Source: Puniceicoccaceae bacterium 5H
Lineage (GTDB): Bacteria > Verrucomicrobiota > Verrucomicrobiia > Opitutales > Oceanipulchritudinaceae
Direction: 5' to 3'
Assembly: GCA_009772895.1 (NCBI GenBank)
Contig: WOUP01000007.1
Coordinates: 62,001-126,000, forward strand
DNA length: 64,000 nt
Shown here: positions 26,813 through 37,011 of the stretch, piece after piece
Position numbering within the stretch: position 1 is the first letter of the stretch
Layout: the number at the start of each line of letters is the position of its first letter
Position numbers and translations under genes: made by a program
The notes under the pieces: generated by a model
Told to the model about the DNA's origin: nothing
Seen by the model: the letters and a program-made list of their open reading frames with translations, nothing else
Database searches by the model: none

Positions 26813-27880
26813 CTAGATGCCGGCCTGGTGCTCGAAGAAGGGTTCGACCGTGCGCTCGCCGTGTTTGAGGGCGTGGGCGACGTCGCGGGCAAAGTAGGTC
26901 AGGATCATGTCGGCGCCGGCGCGCTTGATTGCGAGCAGGCTCTCGTCGCGCGTGCGCTTGAGGTCCAGCCAGCCTAGCTTGGCCGCCGCCATGATCTGCG
27001 AATATTCGCCGCTCACCTGGTATGCCGCGACGGGCAGGTCGGTGTTTTCGCGCGTCTGGCGAATGATGTCGAGGTAGGCGCCCGCGGGTTTGACCATCAC
27101 GGCGTCCGCGCCCTCCATCACGTCCAACTCCACTTCGAGTGCCGCTTCGCGTGCATTGCCCGGGTCGAGCTGGTAGGTGTGCTTGCCGAGCAGCGTGGTG
27201 CCCGCCGCCTGGGCGCTGCCCACGGCGTCGCGGAAAGGCCCGTAGTAGGCGCTGTTGAACTTGGCGCTGTAGGCCATGATGCCGACGCCGGAGAAGCCCG
27301 CCTCGTCCAGCGCCTCGCGGATCACCGCCACGCGCCCGTCCATCATGTCGCTGGGGGCGACGAAATCCACGCCCGCCTCGGCCTGCAACACGGCCATTTT
27401 GGCCAGGCGCTCGAGGGTCAGATCGTTGTCCACATCACGGCCGTCGGCCGTCAGCACGCCATCATGGCCGTGGGTGGTATAGGGGTCGAGCGCCACGTCG
27501 GTGATGACGCACAGCTCCGGCACGGCCTGCTTGATCGCCCGGACGGCGCGCAGCACGAGGGTGTCGCGGTCGAGCGCGTTTTCGCCGGTGGGATCTTTGA
27601 GCGAAGGGTCGATCTTGGGAAAGATCGCGACGCCGCGCACGCCGAGTTGGGCCAGTTGCAGGCACTCACGCACCAGTTGACGGATCGGCCAGCGCTGTTG
27701 TCCCGGCATCGACGCGATGGGCTCGGGCGCTCCGTCGCCGTCGATCGCGAACAGCGGCATGATCAAGTCGTCTGCCGTGACGCGCGTCTCCTGCACCAGG
27801 GCGCGAATGGCGGCCGTGCGGCGATTCCGACGCGGGCGGTGAACAAGGCGAAAACCAGGCGTATTCGATCCTTCAGACAT
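26813..27880 (-). CDS. hemB: Delta-aminolevulinic acid dehydratase (porphobilinogen synthase)
   Basis: HemB joins two 5-aminolevulinate molecules to porphobilinogen in tetrapyrrole synthesis. The 355-aa protein has both active-site lysines, in YSAKFNSAYYGPFRDA (about residue 206) and VMVKPAGAYLDI (about 259). The metal region reads DVALDPYTTHGHDG where zinc enzymes have three cysteines, so this is the Mg/K-dependent type. The gene is flanked by repeat arrays, so it is probably a single transcription unit. Its product feeds the heme A pathway at the start of the window. Confidence 0.95.
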   Translation of the reverse strand: MSEGSNTPGFRLVHRPRRNRRTAAIRALVQETRVTADDLIMPLFAIDGDGAPEPIASMPGQQRWPIRQLVRECLQLAQLGVRGVAIFPKIDPSLKDPTGENALDRDTLVLRAVRAIKQAVPELCVITDVALDPYTTHGHDGVLTADGRDVDNDLTLERLAKMAVLQAEAGVDFVAPSDMMDGRVAVIREALDEAGFSGVGIMAYSAKFNSAYYGPFRDAVGSAQAAGTTLLGKHTYQLDPGNAREAALEVELDVMEGADAVMVKPAGAYLDIIRQTRENTDLPVAAYQVSGEYSQIMAAAKLGWLDLKRTRDESLLAIKRAGADMILTYFARDVAHALKHGERTVEPFFEHQAGI

Positions 27881-27984
27881 GATGGTCTACCTCTACGCCT
27901 GCTCCGCCCGCGAGGCAAGGGCGATGGCAAGAGAGGCGGCCAGAAGGGTTTGAAACAGAAGGACACAAAGAACACGAAGAGGAG

Positions 27985-28225
27985 GGGCTTGGCCACAGAA
28001 GCCACAGAAAGAAAAACGAACCGATGACTCCTCATCAGCAGAGAACCCAAGCCCGCTCCCTTTCCTGATCTACCTTTTGTGTCTTTTGTGCCTTCTGTGG
28101 CTAAACAAAGACCGACCACCACGCTGCTCGATCGATAATCCAGCCAGAGAAAGCAGAAAAAACCGAGAACACGGCCGGCTTCTCTGGTTATTAGCCACAA
28201 AAAGCACAAAAGCCACCGAAGGATG
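27985..28225 (-). repeat. CACAAAAG-type composite repeat, inverted copy
   Basis: Phrases such as GCCACAGAAGCCACAG, TTTTGTGCCTTCTGTGGC and GCACAAAAGCCACC recur with a core CAAGCCCGCTCCCTTTCCTG and a second core AATCCAGCCAGAGAAAGC. Read on the minus strand, the block matches 29980-30230 almost base for base, so the two are inverted copies on either side of cysS. Confidence 0.75.
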
Positions 28226-28361
28226 AATGGATTGAAGAGACTCCGCACCAGAAGGGATGCAGGGCCCGCGCCTAATCACCCAAGGCCGTTTTTCGGGTGG
28301 CTCGGGCGGTGGACGGGATTTCCTGTTTGCGTCCTGTGTCTGCAGGCCTTCACTTCCGGAT

Positions 28362-29822
28362 ATGGTGATCAAGTTGCACGATACCCTGAGCCGTGAAGTC
28401 AAGGCGCTCGAGAAGCGGGCGGGCGAGCCATACAAGGTCTACGTCTGCGGGCCGACGGTGTATGGACCGGCGCACATCGGTAACTTCATCACCTTCACGC
28501 GCTTCGATGTGCTCTACCGCACGCTGAAGGTGGCCGGCTACGAGCCCTATTACGTGCGCAACATCACCGATGTGGACGACAAGACGATCAAGCGTTCGCA
28601 GGAAGAGGGCCTGTCATTGCAGGCTTTCACGGAAAAGTGGACCCAGAAGTTCCATGACGACTGCGCCGCGCTGAACCTGCTCGAGCCCGACGTCGAACCG
28701 CGGGCGACCGAGCACCTGCAGGAGCAGATCGACCTGGTCGAAAAGCTGATCGAGAAGGGCAACGCCTACGTCGGCGGCGACGGCAGCGTCTACTACCGCG
28801 TGACGAGTTTTGCGGACTACGGCAAGCTGGCCCACTTCGACCCGGAGCAGCTGCGCACGCAGGACACCAACAGCGCGGGCACGGCCAATCTGGCCGACGA
28901 ATACGAGCGCGAGGCGGTGGCGGATTTTGCCCTCTGGAAGGCGCAGAAGGCCGACGATGGTGCCAACAGCTGGCCGGGGCCGCGCCATCCGGAGACAGGT
29001 GAGCGCATCGCGGGTCGCCCGGGCTGGCACCTGGAGTGCAGCGCCATGAGCATGCGCTACCTCGGGCCGTCCTTCGACCTGCACGGCGGTGGGGAAGACC
29101 TCTGCTTCCCGCACCACGAAAACGAGATCGCGCAGAGCGAGGCCGCCACGGGCGAGACTTTCTGCCGCCACTGGATGCACAGCACGCACCTGCTGGTGGA
29201 GGGCAAGAAGATGTCCAAGAGCCTCGGTAACTTCTTCACGATCGAGGATTTGCTGGAAAAGGGCTATGCGCCCGCCGCGATCCGCCTCGCCTTTCTGCAG
29301 GGGCACTACCGCCAACAGTTCAACTTCACGCTCAGTGGCATCGATGCCGCCAAAAGCGGGCTGGAAAAGCTCGAGAAGGGCCTGCAGCCGCTGCTGGAAA
29401 AGGCGGGCATGAGCCGCGAGCAATTCACCGGCCTGGTGCCGCCTTTCGCGGAGAACCTCGGCGCATTCCAGAACGCCTGGAACGCGCTCTGCCACGACCT
29501 CAATACGCCCGCCGCCCTCGGCAGCCTCTTCAGCGCGGTGAAGCGCGCCAGCAAGCAGGCGGAAACGGCCGAGGACGCCCAGGCGGCCCTGCGCGCGGCC
29601 GCCACGCTGCTCTTTGCGCTGGGCCTGCCGCTGTTCGCGGCTCAGGAGGCCGAGCCGGAAGCCGTCGAAGTGCCGTCCGACATCGCAGAGCTGGCCGAAC
29701 GTCGCTGGCAGGCCAAGCAGTCCAAGGACTTTGCCACCGCCGATGCCCTACGTGCCGAGCTGACCGAAAAGGGCTGGCAAGTCCTCGACCGCAAGGACGG
29801 CTACGACGTGGTGCAGGCGTAG
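28362..29822 (+). CDS. cysS: Cysteine--tRNA ligase
   Basis: This is a 486-aa class I aminoacyl-tRNA synthetase. The HIGH-type signature is HIGN in [11 protein letters not shown] (near residue 33), preceded by the zinc Cys in YVCGPTVYG. The KMSKS loop is exact in [10 protein letters not shown] (about 287), and WHLECSAMS carries another zinc Cys. I chose the ATG at 28362; the frame upstream is repeat. Inverted copies of a repeat element flank the gene. Confidence 0.95.
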   Translation: MVIKLHDTLSREVKALEKRAGEPYKVYVCGPTVYGPAHIGNFITFTRFDVLYRTLKVAGYEPYYVRNITDVDDKTIKRSQEEGLSLQAFTEKWTQKFHDDCAALNLLEPDVEPRATEHLQEQIDLVEKLIEKGNAYVGGDGSVYYRVTSFADYGKLAHFDPEQLRTQDTNSAGTANLADEYEREAVADFALWKAQKADDGANSWPGPRHPETGERIAGRPGWHLECSAMSMRYLGPSFDLHGGGEDLCFPHHENEIAQSEAATGETFCRHWMHSTHLLVEGKKMSKSLGNFFTIEDLLEKGYAPAAIRLAFLQGHYRQQFNFTLSGIDAAKSGLEKLEKGLQPLLEKAGMSREQFTGLVPPFAENLGAFQNAWNALCHDLNTPAALGSLFSAVKRASKQAETAEDAQAALRAAATLLFALGLPLFAAQEAEPEAVEVPSDIAELAERRWQAKQSKDFATADALRAELTEKGWQVLDRKDGYDVVQA

Positions 29823-29844
29823 CCGGGACGCCGCGAGTAGCTTG

Positions 29845-29990
29845 GTTTGGCCAAAGAAGGCACAAAAACCACAAAAGGTGGGTCAGGAAGAGGAGTGGTG
29901 ATGTGGAACGGGCTTGGGTTCTCTTCTGGTAAAGAGTCGCTCCCATGCATTACTCTTTCTGTGTCTTCTGTGCCTTTTGTGGCTACCTAG
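29845..29990 (+). repeat. CACAAAAG-type repeat element downstream of cysS
   Basis: AAGAAGGCACAAAAACCACAAAAGG (29855-29879) and CTGTGTCTTCTGTGCC then TTTTGTGGC (29960-29984) form inverted arms around a core with CGGGCTTGGGTTCTCT. The core matches that of the copies at 27985-28225 and 30092-30230. Confidence 0.7.
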
Positions 29991-30230
29991 TATCTCATGA
30001 TACCAGAAAAGGCAGATAGGGCGGCCGTGTTCTCTGTTATTTTTGCTTTCTCTGGCTGGATTCTCGATCGCAGGAGCAGCGTGACGGTTGCTCTTTGGTT
30101 GGACCACAGAAGGCACAAAAGCCACAAAAGGTAGATCAGGAAAGGGAGCGGGCTTGGGGTTTCTCTGCTGGGGAGGAGTCTTCGATTTATTCCTCTGCGG
30201 TCTCTGCGGTGTTTTTGTGGCGGACGAGCT
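29991..30230 (+). repeat. CACAAAAG-type composite repeat, direct copy
   Basis: The block holds GCGGCCGTGTTCTCT, TGCTTTCTCTGGCTGGATT, then CACAGAAGGCACAAAAGCC and AGATCAGGAAAGGGAGCGGG. It is the reverse complement of most of 27985-28225 with few differences. It lies directly upstream of purE. Confidence 0.75.
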
Positions 30231-30311
30231 CTTTCCTCGCGCGAAAAAAAGGCGGCGTAGTCCGTCGCAAATGTGCTTCACGCGGGCGGCAGGCTTTGCC
30301 ACAGTGGCAGC

Positions 30312-30812
<501 letters not shown>

Positions 30813-30948
30813 CCTGGGTTCTTTGGCACCGAAGCACACGAAGCGCGGGGAAAGGACTCTTCGAGACCACGAGGATCCGTTCGGCCAGCTCCTATCCTGA
30901 GCTTCCGCTTGCGTTCAAGGCGAGGGTGGCGTGTATTGCTCTGCTTTC

Positions 30949-32121
30949 ATGAGTGCCGTATCTTCCAAGAACGACGTGATTCTACCTCCGGCGACGATCG
31001 GGATCCTCGGTGGGGGGCAGCTGGGCCGCATGAGCATCATGGCCGGGCGCAAGTTGGGCTACCGCTTTGTGGTGTATGAGCCCAAGGGACCGAACTCACC
31101 CGCCGGGGTGCTGGCGGACGAGGAGATCAATGCGCCCTACGACGACATGGATGCCCTGCGCACGTTTGCGCAGAAGTGCGACGTGGTGACCTACGAGTTT
31201 GAGAACGTGCCGAGCGGGCCCTTGCAGATGATCTCGAGCTACGCCCCGGTGCGACCGGGCGCCAAGGCCTTGCATACCTGCCAGAACCGCCGCCGTGAAA
31301 AACAGTTCCTGCAGGACAACAACTTCCCCTGCGCGCCCTTTGCGATCGTCAACAATGCGGACGAGCTGCAGAGCGCGTGGCGTCAGCTGGGCGGCGAGGT
31401 GGTGCTCAAGAGCGCCGACTTTGGCTATGACGGCAAGGGCCAGCGCAAGCTCGAGGCCGGCGACGATACGGCCAAGGTATGGCGCGAGATGAACGTGGAG
31501 GCGGCGGTGCTGGAAAAGTGGATCCGCTTCAAGGGCGAGTATTCCGTCATCTGCGCCCGCAACGCCAACGGCGACGAAATGGCGTTCCCGCTTACGGCCA
31601 ACGAGCACCGCAACCACATCCTGCACCTTTCGCAGGCCCCCGCGCGCGGCGTCGACGCGACCCGCCAGATGGAGGCCGAAGAGCTGGCGATGGGCATCGC
31701 GCGCGCGCTGGATGTCGAAGGCCTGATCGCGGTCGAGCTGTTCCTGACCGACGAAGGCTGGCTGGTCAACGAGATGGCGCCGCGCCCGCACAACAGCGGC
31801 CACTACAGCTTTGACGCCTGCCTCACCAGCCAGTTCGAGCAGCACATCCGCGCGATCTGCAACCTGCCGCTGGGCGATCCCAGGCTGCTGTCGCCGGTCG
31901 CGATGGTCAACCTGCTGGGCGACGTGTGGAAGGCCGCCGGCGAAGCCGGGCCGGATTGGCCGACGCTGTTGCGCCACCCGCGCGCCAAGCTGCACCTGTA
32001 TGGCAAGGACGCACCCAAGGCGGGCCGCAAGATGGGCCACTTTTGCGTGATGGCCGACAGCGCGGGCGAAGCCGCCAAGGAAGCCGAGACGCTGCTCCAG
32101 CAGATCAGCCGTCAGGCCTAG
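30949..32121 (+). CDS. purK: 5-(Carboxyamino)imidazole ribonucleotide synthase
   Basis: PurK is an ATP-grasp enzyme that makes N5-CAIR from AIR, ATP and bicarbonate for PurE. The 390-aa protein has IGILGGGQLGRMSIMAG at the N-terminus, VLKSADFGYDGKGQ in the ATP-grasp lid, and EMAPRPHNSGHY in the metal site near residue 270. I chose the ATG at 30949 (MSAVSSKND) over a GTG 18 bases upstream. The gap before it has a decayed CACGAAG repeat phrase at about 30833. Confidence 0.95.
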   Translation: MSAVSSKNDVILPPATIGILGGGQLGRMSIMAGRKLGYRFVVYEPKGPNSPAGVLADEEINAPYDDMDALRTFAQKCDVVTYEFENVPSGPLQMISSYAPVRPGAKALHTCQNRRREKQFLQDNNFPCAPFAIVNNADELQSAWRQLGGEVVLKSADFGYDGKGQRKLEAGDDTAKVWREMNVEAAVLEKWIRFKGEYSVICARNANGDEMAFPLTANEHRNHILHLSQAPARGVDATRQMEAEELAMGIARALDVEGLIAVELFLTDEGWLVNEMAPRPHNSGHYSFDACLTSQFEQHIRAICNLPLGDPRLLSPVAMVNLLGDVWKAAGEAGPDWPTLLRHPRAKLHLYGKDAPKAGRKMGHFCVMADSAGEAAKEAETLLQQISRQA

Positions 32122-32134
32122 CGCCGACCGCATG

Positions 32135-32165
32135 AAAAAGGCCGGCCATCCAGGGATGACCGGCC
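32135..32165 (-). terminator. Rho-independent terminator for the GH5 gene
   Basis: On the minus strand the sequence reads GGCCGGTCATCC, a 2-base spacer, GGATGGCCGGCC, then TTTTT. The stem is 12 bp (32140-32151 with 32154-32165, one G-T pair). It lies 37 bp after the stop of the GH5 gene and just beyond the convergent purK stop. Confidence 0.85.
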
Positions 32166-32201
32166 AGTGGGGAGTCGGAGACGCGCGGAGGGTCGCGGCG
32201 T

Positions 32202-33506
32202 CTATTTGACGCGCACGTAATCGAAGTTCATCCAGCCCCAGCCGGCGCTGATCTGCACGGTGTTGCTGCCGGCGTTGAGGTAGACGCTTCGGTCGACTTC
32301 GGACCAGCTGGAGGTCTGATTGAAGGTCAGGCTGCCTTGCGCGCTGCCGTTGACGCTCAGGTTTTGGGTTTTGTCGCCGTAGGGAGCGCTGAAGCCGAAG
32401 CCGAGCGTGTAGTTGCCGGAGCTGGCGACGGTGACGTCCCAGGTGAGGGTGCCGCTGTTGGTGAGGGAGACGTATTGGCCGCCCGCGGCATTGCTGTCGC
32501 TCTGCACGGAGGTATCGCCGCTCAAGTTGGCGTATTCGGCCTGAAACCAGGTCTGGGTGGAGCCGCCGCCGTTGTTACCGCCGCCCGAGGCGCTGCCACT
32601 GCCGAGTTTGTCGTAGACGGTGTTGAAGTAGGCGCTGGGGCTGTAGGAGGTGGCATACGGGTTGTTGGCCCAGCTGGGGGAGGCCATGTTCATGCTGCCG
32701 CCGTCGCCGTTCCACGCCCAGCCGATGACGGTCCAGCCGAGGGACTTGGCGTAATCGACGAGGCCGGACCAGTCCGCGCCGCCGCTGTTGCCACTGCCGA
32801 ATTCGCCCACGATGACCGGCCGACCGGTATTTGCCAACGCATCGAGGTCGCCCGTCGTCATCCAGTTGCCGGAGTTATATTGGACGTAAGCACTGGGGTA
32901 GATGTGGGTGGAGAAGACGATATTGCTATCGTTGATCATGCTGGAGGCGGCCGCTGCGACGTGGGTTTCCTGAGCCCAGCCGGGGATGTCGATAATCAGC
33001 GGGCCGCTGTAGACCTGGCGCACGGTGCTGATGGCGTTGTTGTAGGCTGCGGCGTAGGTGCTGGGCGTCTGATTGTGGCTGCCCCACTCGTTCATGAGGT
33101 TGACGGTGAAGCTGCCGCTCTGGGCGAGCGTGCTGTAGTTTTGCACCCACCAGTTGGCGGCGGCATTGAGCGCCGAGGTGCTGTCGCTACCGTTATCCTG
33201 ATAGTTGTGGTAGGTCGCGATGACGTTGTAGCCGTTGGCGTTGGCTTCGGCGATCCAGTTCGCGGCCGTGTTGATCGAGAGGCCTTCATCGGGCTCGATC
33301 TCGATCCGCACCGTCTGGATTTCGGAGTATTGGTTCATCAGGCTCCAGCCGAGGTCCACATTGCCACTGTTGTAGTAGGCGGGCTGGAGGTTGACGCCGT
33401 CACCCCAGCCGAGCGTGGCGGCGTCGGTAGGCGAGGAGAGCAGTGCGGCTGCGGTGAGGGCGGCGAGAGGGAGCATTTTGCCTTTCAGGCAGTCGAGTTG
33501 GATCAT
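32202..33506 (-). CDS. Secreted GH5-family glycoside hydrolase with CBM35-like domain
   Basis: A 434-aa secreted enzyme. The signal peptide ends near residue 29 (LLSSPTDAA). The GH5 barrel has the acid/base Glu140 in NLMNEWGSH, HIY at 201-203, the nucleophile Glu235 in VIVGEFGSG, and Trp265. A Gly/Ser linker spans 302-317. A beta-sandwich of about 115 residues (FQAEYANLSGDTS to FDYVRV) resembles CBM35/CBM6 domains. NEWG and IPGWAQET are more like mannanases than cellulases, so endo-mannanase is my best guess. The gene is monocistronic with a strong terminator. Confidence 0.85.
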   Translation of the reverse strand: MIQLDCLKGKMLPLAALTAAALLSSPTDAATLGWGDGVNLQPAYYNSGNVDLGWSLMNQYSEIQTVRIEIEPDEGLSINTAANWIAEANANGYNVIATYHNYQDNGSDSTSALNAAANWWVQNYSTLAQSGSFTVNLMNEWGSHNQTPSTYAAAYNNAISTVRQVYSGPLIIDIPGWAQETHVAAAASSMINDSNIVFSTHIYPSAYVQYNSGNWMTTGDLDALANTGRPVIVGEFGSGNSGGADWSGLVDYAKSLGWTVIGWAWNGDGGSMNMASPSWANNPYATSYSPSAYFNTVYDKLGSGSASGGGNNGGGSTQTWFQAEYANLSGDTSVQSDSNAAGGQYVSLTNSGTLTWDVTVASSGNYTLGFGFSAPYGDKTQNLSVNGSAQGSLTFNQTSSWSEVDRSVYLNAGSNTVQISAGWGWMNFDYVRVK

Positions 33507-34178
33507 ATCGTATTTCTAGGGGTTTGGAAAACCCATGCCCATATCGCGATGAGACATGAGGATTCCGTTCTGGGGTTTTGTTTGGCGCCTCCTCAAGAGG
33601 TTGGGTAGGCTCCGCCCTAGGGCTTATTGATTAAGTACAAGCCAAGGTAGCAGGGGCGGAAACCGCCTGAGTAGGCGCATCGAAAAGACGCGTTATGTAG
33701 ACGCGTGATACTGGCTATCTCGGCGCCAAGGCGTCGGCACAGCTTTCCTGGTCGAGGGCGCGTCTATTACTGCAGGCACACAACGCGTGTGCCGCGAAAC
33801 TCTGGGGATCTAGCATGGGAGGGCCTTTCTGGGGTGGAAGGTGAAAGTTGCCCTGTTGGGTATGTAGCGACGGGATCTAACCTTCAAGTGACCTCAGAGT
33901 CTTTTCCTGTGTATGACAACGCTGCTTCTATCGCCTATGAGGATGGGTGTGTCAAGGATAGTCTACATTCGCGATCGTGGAAAGGTGATGTTAAATGCAT
34001 AAGCATAAAGATTAAATCATCTTTGTTTGATGAAGGATGGGCAGTTGATGCATACCGGTGATGTGCACACCCAGTGGTGACGACAGCTTCGACGGTCGGG
34101 TGAGAATTCTCCTCTCCGACTGCCCTCAGGCGGGCCAACGGTTGCAATCGCTGGGAAACGGGGCATGTTAGCACTACG
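33507..34178. other. Long intergenic region, no convincing gene
   Basis: This 672-base divergent gap separates the GH5 gene and ndh. A hairpin GGCGG-AAA-CCGCC is at about 33656-33668, repeated GACGCG phrases at 33689-33708, and a possible stem GTCGG / CCGAC at about 34095-34120. A 118-codon open frame at 33705-34061 starts with GTG, has uneven base composition and no recognisable domain, so I do not call it. The region probably carries promoters and leaders for both flanking genes. Confidence 0.5.
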
Positions 34179-35594
34179 ATGGCTGATAATCTATATAAGG
34201 CTGAGCGCGATCGGCCCCGGGTCGTCGTGCTGGGGGCCGGCTTCGGCGGGCTGACCTTTGCCCAACATTTCGACGACTCCCAGGCGGAGCTCGTGGTGGT
34301 CGACCGTCAGAATCACCACCTCTTTCAGCCGCTGCTGTACCAGGTAGCGACCGCTGGCCTCTCCGCGCCCGAGATCGCCAAGCCGATTCGCCAGATCTTG
34401 CGCCACAAGGACAATACCACCGTGCTGATGGACGAAGTGGTGGATCTCGACCTGAACCGGCGCGAGGTGCAGATGCGCGACCACCAGCAGCCGCTGGCTT
34501 ACGACTACCTCGTGCTGGCGGTGGGGGCGCGTACCAACTATTTTGGCAACGATCAGTGGGAGCAGTTCGCCCCGGGCCTCAAGAGCCTCGACGATGCGAC
34601 GCGCCTGCGCCACAACCTGTTGCTCGCCTTCGAGGAAGCGGAAAACACCGACGATCCGGAGGAGCGGGAGCGCCTGATGACCTTTGTGGTGATCGGTGCC
34701 GGCCCGACGGGCGTCGAAATGGCCGGTGCGATCTCCGAGCTGGCGCGACACGTGTTGGACCGCGACTTCAGCCACGTGAACCCGGCGGCCGCCAAGGTGA
34801 TCCTCGTCGAGGGCGCCGATCGCGTGCTGCCGCCCTTCGATCCCAAGCTCTCCGATAGCGCCCGCCGTCAGTTGGAAGGCATGGGCGTCGAGATCATTAC
34901 GGGGGAGCTGGCCAACGACATCCGCAAGGGTGAGGTGGTGCTGCCGAGCCGCACGATCAAGGCCGAGAATATCATCTGGACCGCCGGAGTGCGTTCGAGC
35001 CCGTTGCTCGATCAGCTACCGGTGGAGAAGGACCGTGCGGGTCGCATCATGGTCAAGCCAGACTGCTCGCTGCCGGGCTTCGACCACGTGTTTGCGGTGG
35101 GCGACATCATCAACCTGAAGGACCCGAAAGGTCAGCAGGTGCCGGGCATTGCTCCGGGTGCCATGCAGACCGGCGAATACACGGCCAAGCTGATCAACGA
35201 CGAGATCAAGGCGCACGCCAAGCAGGAGAAGCTGCCGGAGCGCAAGCCCTTCACCTACTGGGACAAGGGCAACATGGCGACGATCGGCAAGAAGCGTGCG
35301 GTGGCCCAGGTCGGCAAGTTTCAGTTCAGCGGCTTCTTTGCCTGGATCGGTTGGCTCTTCATCCACCTGATGTTCCTGATCGGCTTCCGCAACAAGATCG
35401 CGGTGCTGCTGCAGTGGGCCTACGCCTACATCCGGGATAAGCGCGGGGCGCGTGTCATCACCAACATGGATGCCTCCTACCTGCTCAAGAATCAGAAAGC
35501 GAATCCCGTTCATCGCGCGCTGATGCGCCGGGGGCGACCCCACGCCACCCCTGCCGGGGCGACCGCTCACGAGAAAGAGCCTTCGAAGACCTGA
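34179..35594 (+). CDS. ndh: Type II NADH:quinone oxidoreductase
   Basis: NDH-2 passes electrons from NADH to quinone without proton pumping. The 471-aa protein has two dinucleotide folds: VVVLGAGFGGLTFA (about residue 15) for FAD and FVVIGAGPTGVEMAG (about 168) for NADH. It also has FQPLLYQVATAGLS and the FAD-contacting FAVGDIINL. The C-terminal third has a hydrophobic patch (FSGFFAWIGWLFIHLMFLIGF) that would anchor it to the membrane. It would feed the quinone pool upstream of the cytochrome c branch. It is monocistronic, followed by a repeat array. Confidence 0.93.
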   Translation: MADNLYKAERDRPRVVVLGAGFGGLTFAQHFDDSQAELVVVDRQNHHLFQPLLYQVATAGLSAPEIAKPIRQILRHKDNTTVLMDEVVDLDLNRREVQMRDHQQPLAYDYLVLAVGARTNYFGNDQWEQFAPGLKSLDDATRLRHNLLLAFEEAENTDDPEERERLMTFVVIGAGPTGVEMAGAISELARHVLDRDFSHVNPAAAKVILVEGADRVLPPFDPKLSDSARRQLEGMGVEIITGELANDIRKGEVVLPSRTIKAENIIWTAGVRSSPLLDQLPVEKDRAGRIMVKPDCSLPGFDHVFAVGDIINLKDPKGQQVPGIAPGAMQTGEYTAKLINDEIKAHAKQEKLPERKPFTYWDKGNMATIGKKRAVAQVGKFQFSGFFAWIGWLFIHLMFLIGFRNKIAVLLQWAYAYIRDKRGARVITNMDASYLLKNQKANPVHRALMRRGRPHATPAGATAHEKEPSKT

Positions 35595-35639
35595 GGCGGG
35601 TAGGGCGCAGCCTCCAGGCAAGCCGCCGCATGCGTAATC

Positions 35640-35938
35640 CTTCCCGCTGCAACGGTGGCACCCGCTTCGGGGTGCTGCGGCGCGAGAGGGGGCGTTTCCG
35701 GTGGTGTCGGGTGCCTGCGGCTCCCTCAACCACCGGCTACAGGCTGTGACCCCTCCGGGGTCGTGTCGATTGGGCCGAAGTGGCGTGCAGGTGTTAAGCT
35801 CGGGTGCGATTCCGGCATCCCGACGGGGATGCCAGCTTCTAGCCGGTGGTTGAGCCTGCGCAGCGGGCGACACCACCGGTGGCCCTCACGCCAACGGGCG
35901 CACCTTGAAGAGGTGCCAGCAACGGGTGAATCCCTTCC
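35640..35938. repeat. Composite palindromic repeat, array 3 tandem unit A
   Basis: This unit of about 297 bases carries, in order, GGCACCCCGCTTCGGGGTGC-like, CCGGTGGTGTCGGG facing CTCAACCACCGG, TGACCCCTCCGGGGTCG, GGCATCCCGACGGGGATGCC, AGCCGGTGGTTGAG facing CGACACCACCGG, and GCACCTTGAAGAGGTGCC. It is followed at once by an almost identical unit. Confidence 0.8.
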
Positions 35939-36232
35939 CGCTACGGTGGCACCCGCTTCGGGGTGCGCTGGTGAGAGGGGGCGTTTCCGGTGGTGTCGGG
36001 TGCCTGCGGCTCCCTCAACCACCGGCTACAGGCTGTGACCCCTCCGGGGTCGTGTGAGATTGGCCGATGTGGCGTGCAGGTGTTAAGCTCGGGTGCGATT
36101 CCGGCATCCCGACGGGGATGCCAGCTTCTAGCCGGTGGTTGAGCCTGCGTAGCGGGCGACACCACCGGTGACCCTCATGCGAACGGGCGCACCTTGAAGA
36201 GGTGCCAGCAACGGGTGAAACCCTTCCCGCAT
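35939..36232. repeat. Composite palindromic repeat, array 3 tandem unit B
   Basis: This is a head-to-tail copy of 35640-35938 with only scattered differences (for example GATTGGCCGATGTGGCG against GATTGGGCCGAAGTGGCG). It ends 41 bases before the cmk stop. The high identity points to a recent duplication. Confidence 0.8.
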
Positions 36233-36273
36233 CCAGAGCGAGCTGGAGGCTCGCACGCCACAATGTGTCGAAA

Positions 36274-36954
36274 TCAGGCTTCCTTGGCGTTGCGGGTCTC
36301 GGTAATGAGGCGGGAGACGTGGGCGATCACTTCTTCGAGGGAGAGGTCACCCGTGTCCACGCGGTGGGCGTCGGATGCCGCCTGCAGGGGCGCGATCTTG
36401 CGTTGCTGGTCGGCTTTGTCGCGGTCGCCGATGGCGTCCACCTGGCCCTCGGCGGCACGACGCTCCGAGCGCGTACGCTCGTCGGCAAAGAGGAAGATCT
36501 TGAGGTCGGCATCCGGAAAGATGACGGTGCCGATGTCGCGGCCATCCATGATGAGGCCGTCGAAGCCTTTCTGGCGGGCGACGTCGGCGAGGCTGCGCTG
36601 GTAGGCCTTCACGGCGTCACGCACATCGGGCAGGGCGGCGTAGCGTGAGACGAGGGCGTTGACTTCTTCGGAGCGCAGCTCGGTCAGGGCGGGGGCGCGT
36701 CCGTTGAGGGTGATGCTGGCCTCTCGCTCGCGGACCTGGCAACCGAGTTCGAGCTCTTGCAGCAGGGTTACGAGATCCGGGCTGGGGGCCGGGGCGACGG
36801 CCGCGTCGAGGCAGGCGAGCGTCAAGGCGCGGTAATGCGTGCCGGTGTCGACGTGCAGCAGGTTATGCTGCTGGGCCACGCCGCGCGAAGTCGAGGACTT
36901 GCCAGTGGCGGCCCCGCCGTCGAGGGCAATGATGAGAAACTGCGGTTGCGCCAT
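36274..36954 (-). CDS. cmk: Cytidylate kinase
   Basis: Cmk phosphorylates CMP and dCMP. The 226-aa protein has the P-loop ALDGGAATGKSSTSRGVA (about residues 9-26), HVDTGTHYRAL, and GLIMDGRDIGTVIFPDADLK with the conserved R-D of the NMP site. I chose the ATG at 36954. It is the last gene of a tyrA-aroA-cmk set, a common order in bacteria, 57 bp after aroA. Confidence 0.93.
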   Translation of the reverse strand: MAQPQFLIIALDGGAATGKSSTSRGVAQQHNLLHVDTGTHYRALTLACLDAAVAPAPSPDLVTLLQELELGCQVREREASITLNGRAPALTELRSEEVNALVSRYAALPDVRDAVKAYQRSLADVARQKGFDGLIMDGRDIGTVIFPDADLKIFLFADERTRSERRAAEGQVDAIGDRDKADQQRKIAPLQAASDAHRVDTGDLSLEEVIAHVSRLITETRNAKEA

Positions 36955-37011
36955 GCGCAAGAAGCTGGGCTCAAAAGGGAAAGAGCGCAAACGCAAACGC
37001 TCGCCGTGCCG

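Noticed and set aside
33705-34061. 118-codon frame between the GH5 gene and ndh
   Set aside because: GTG start without a ribosome-binding site, uneven base composition and no recognisable domain.
35640-36232. Possible CRISPR array
   Set aside because: The units are about 297 bases long with several palindromes each and no regular short spacers; no cas gene is near.
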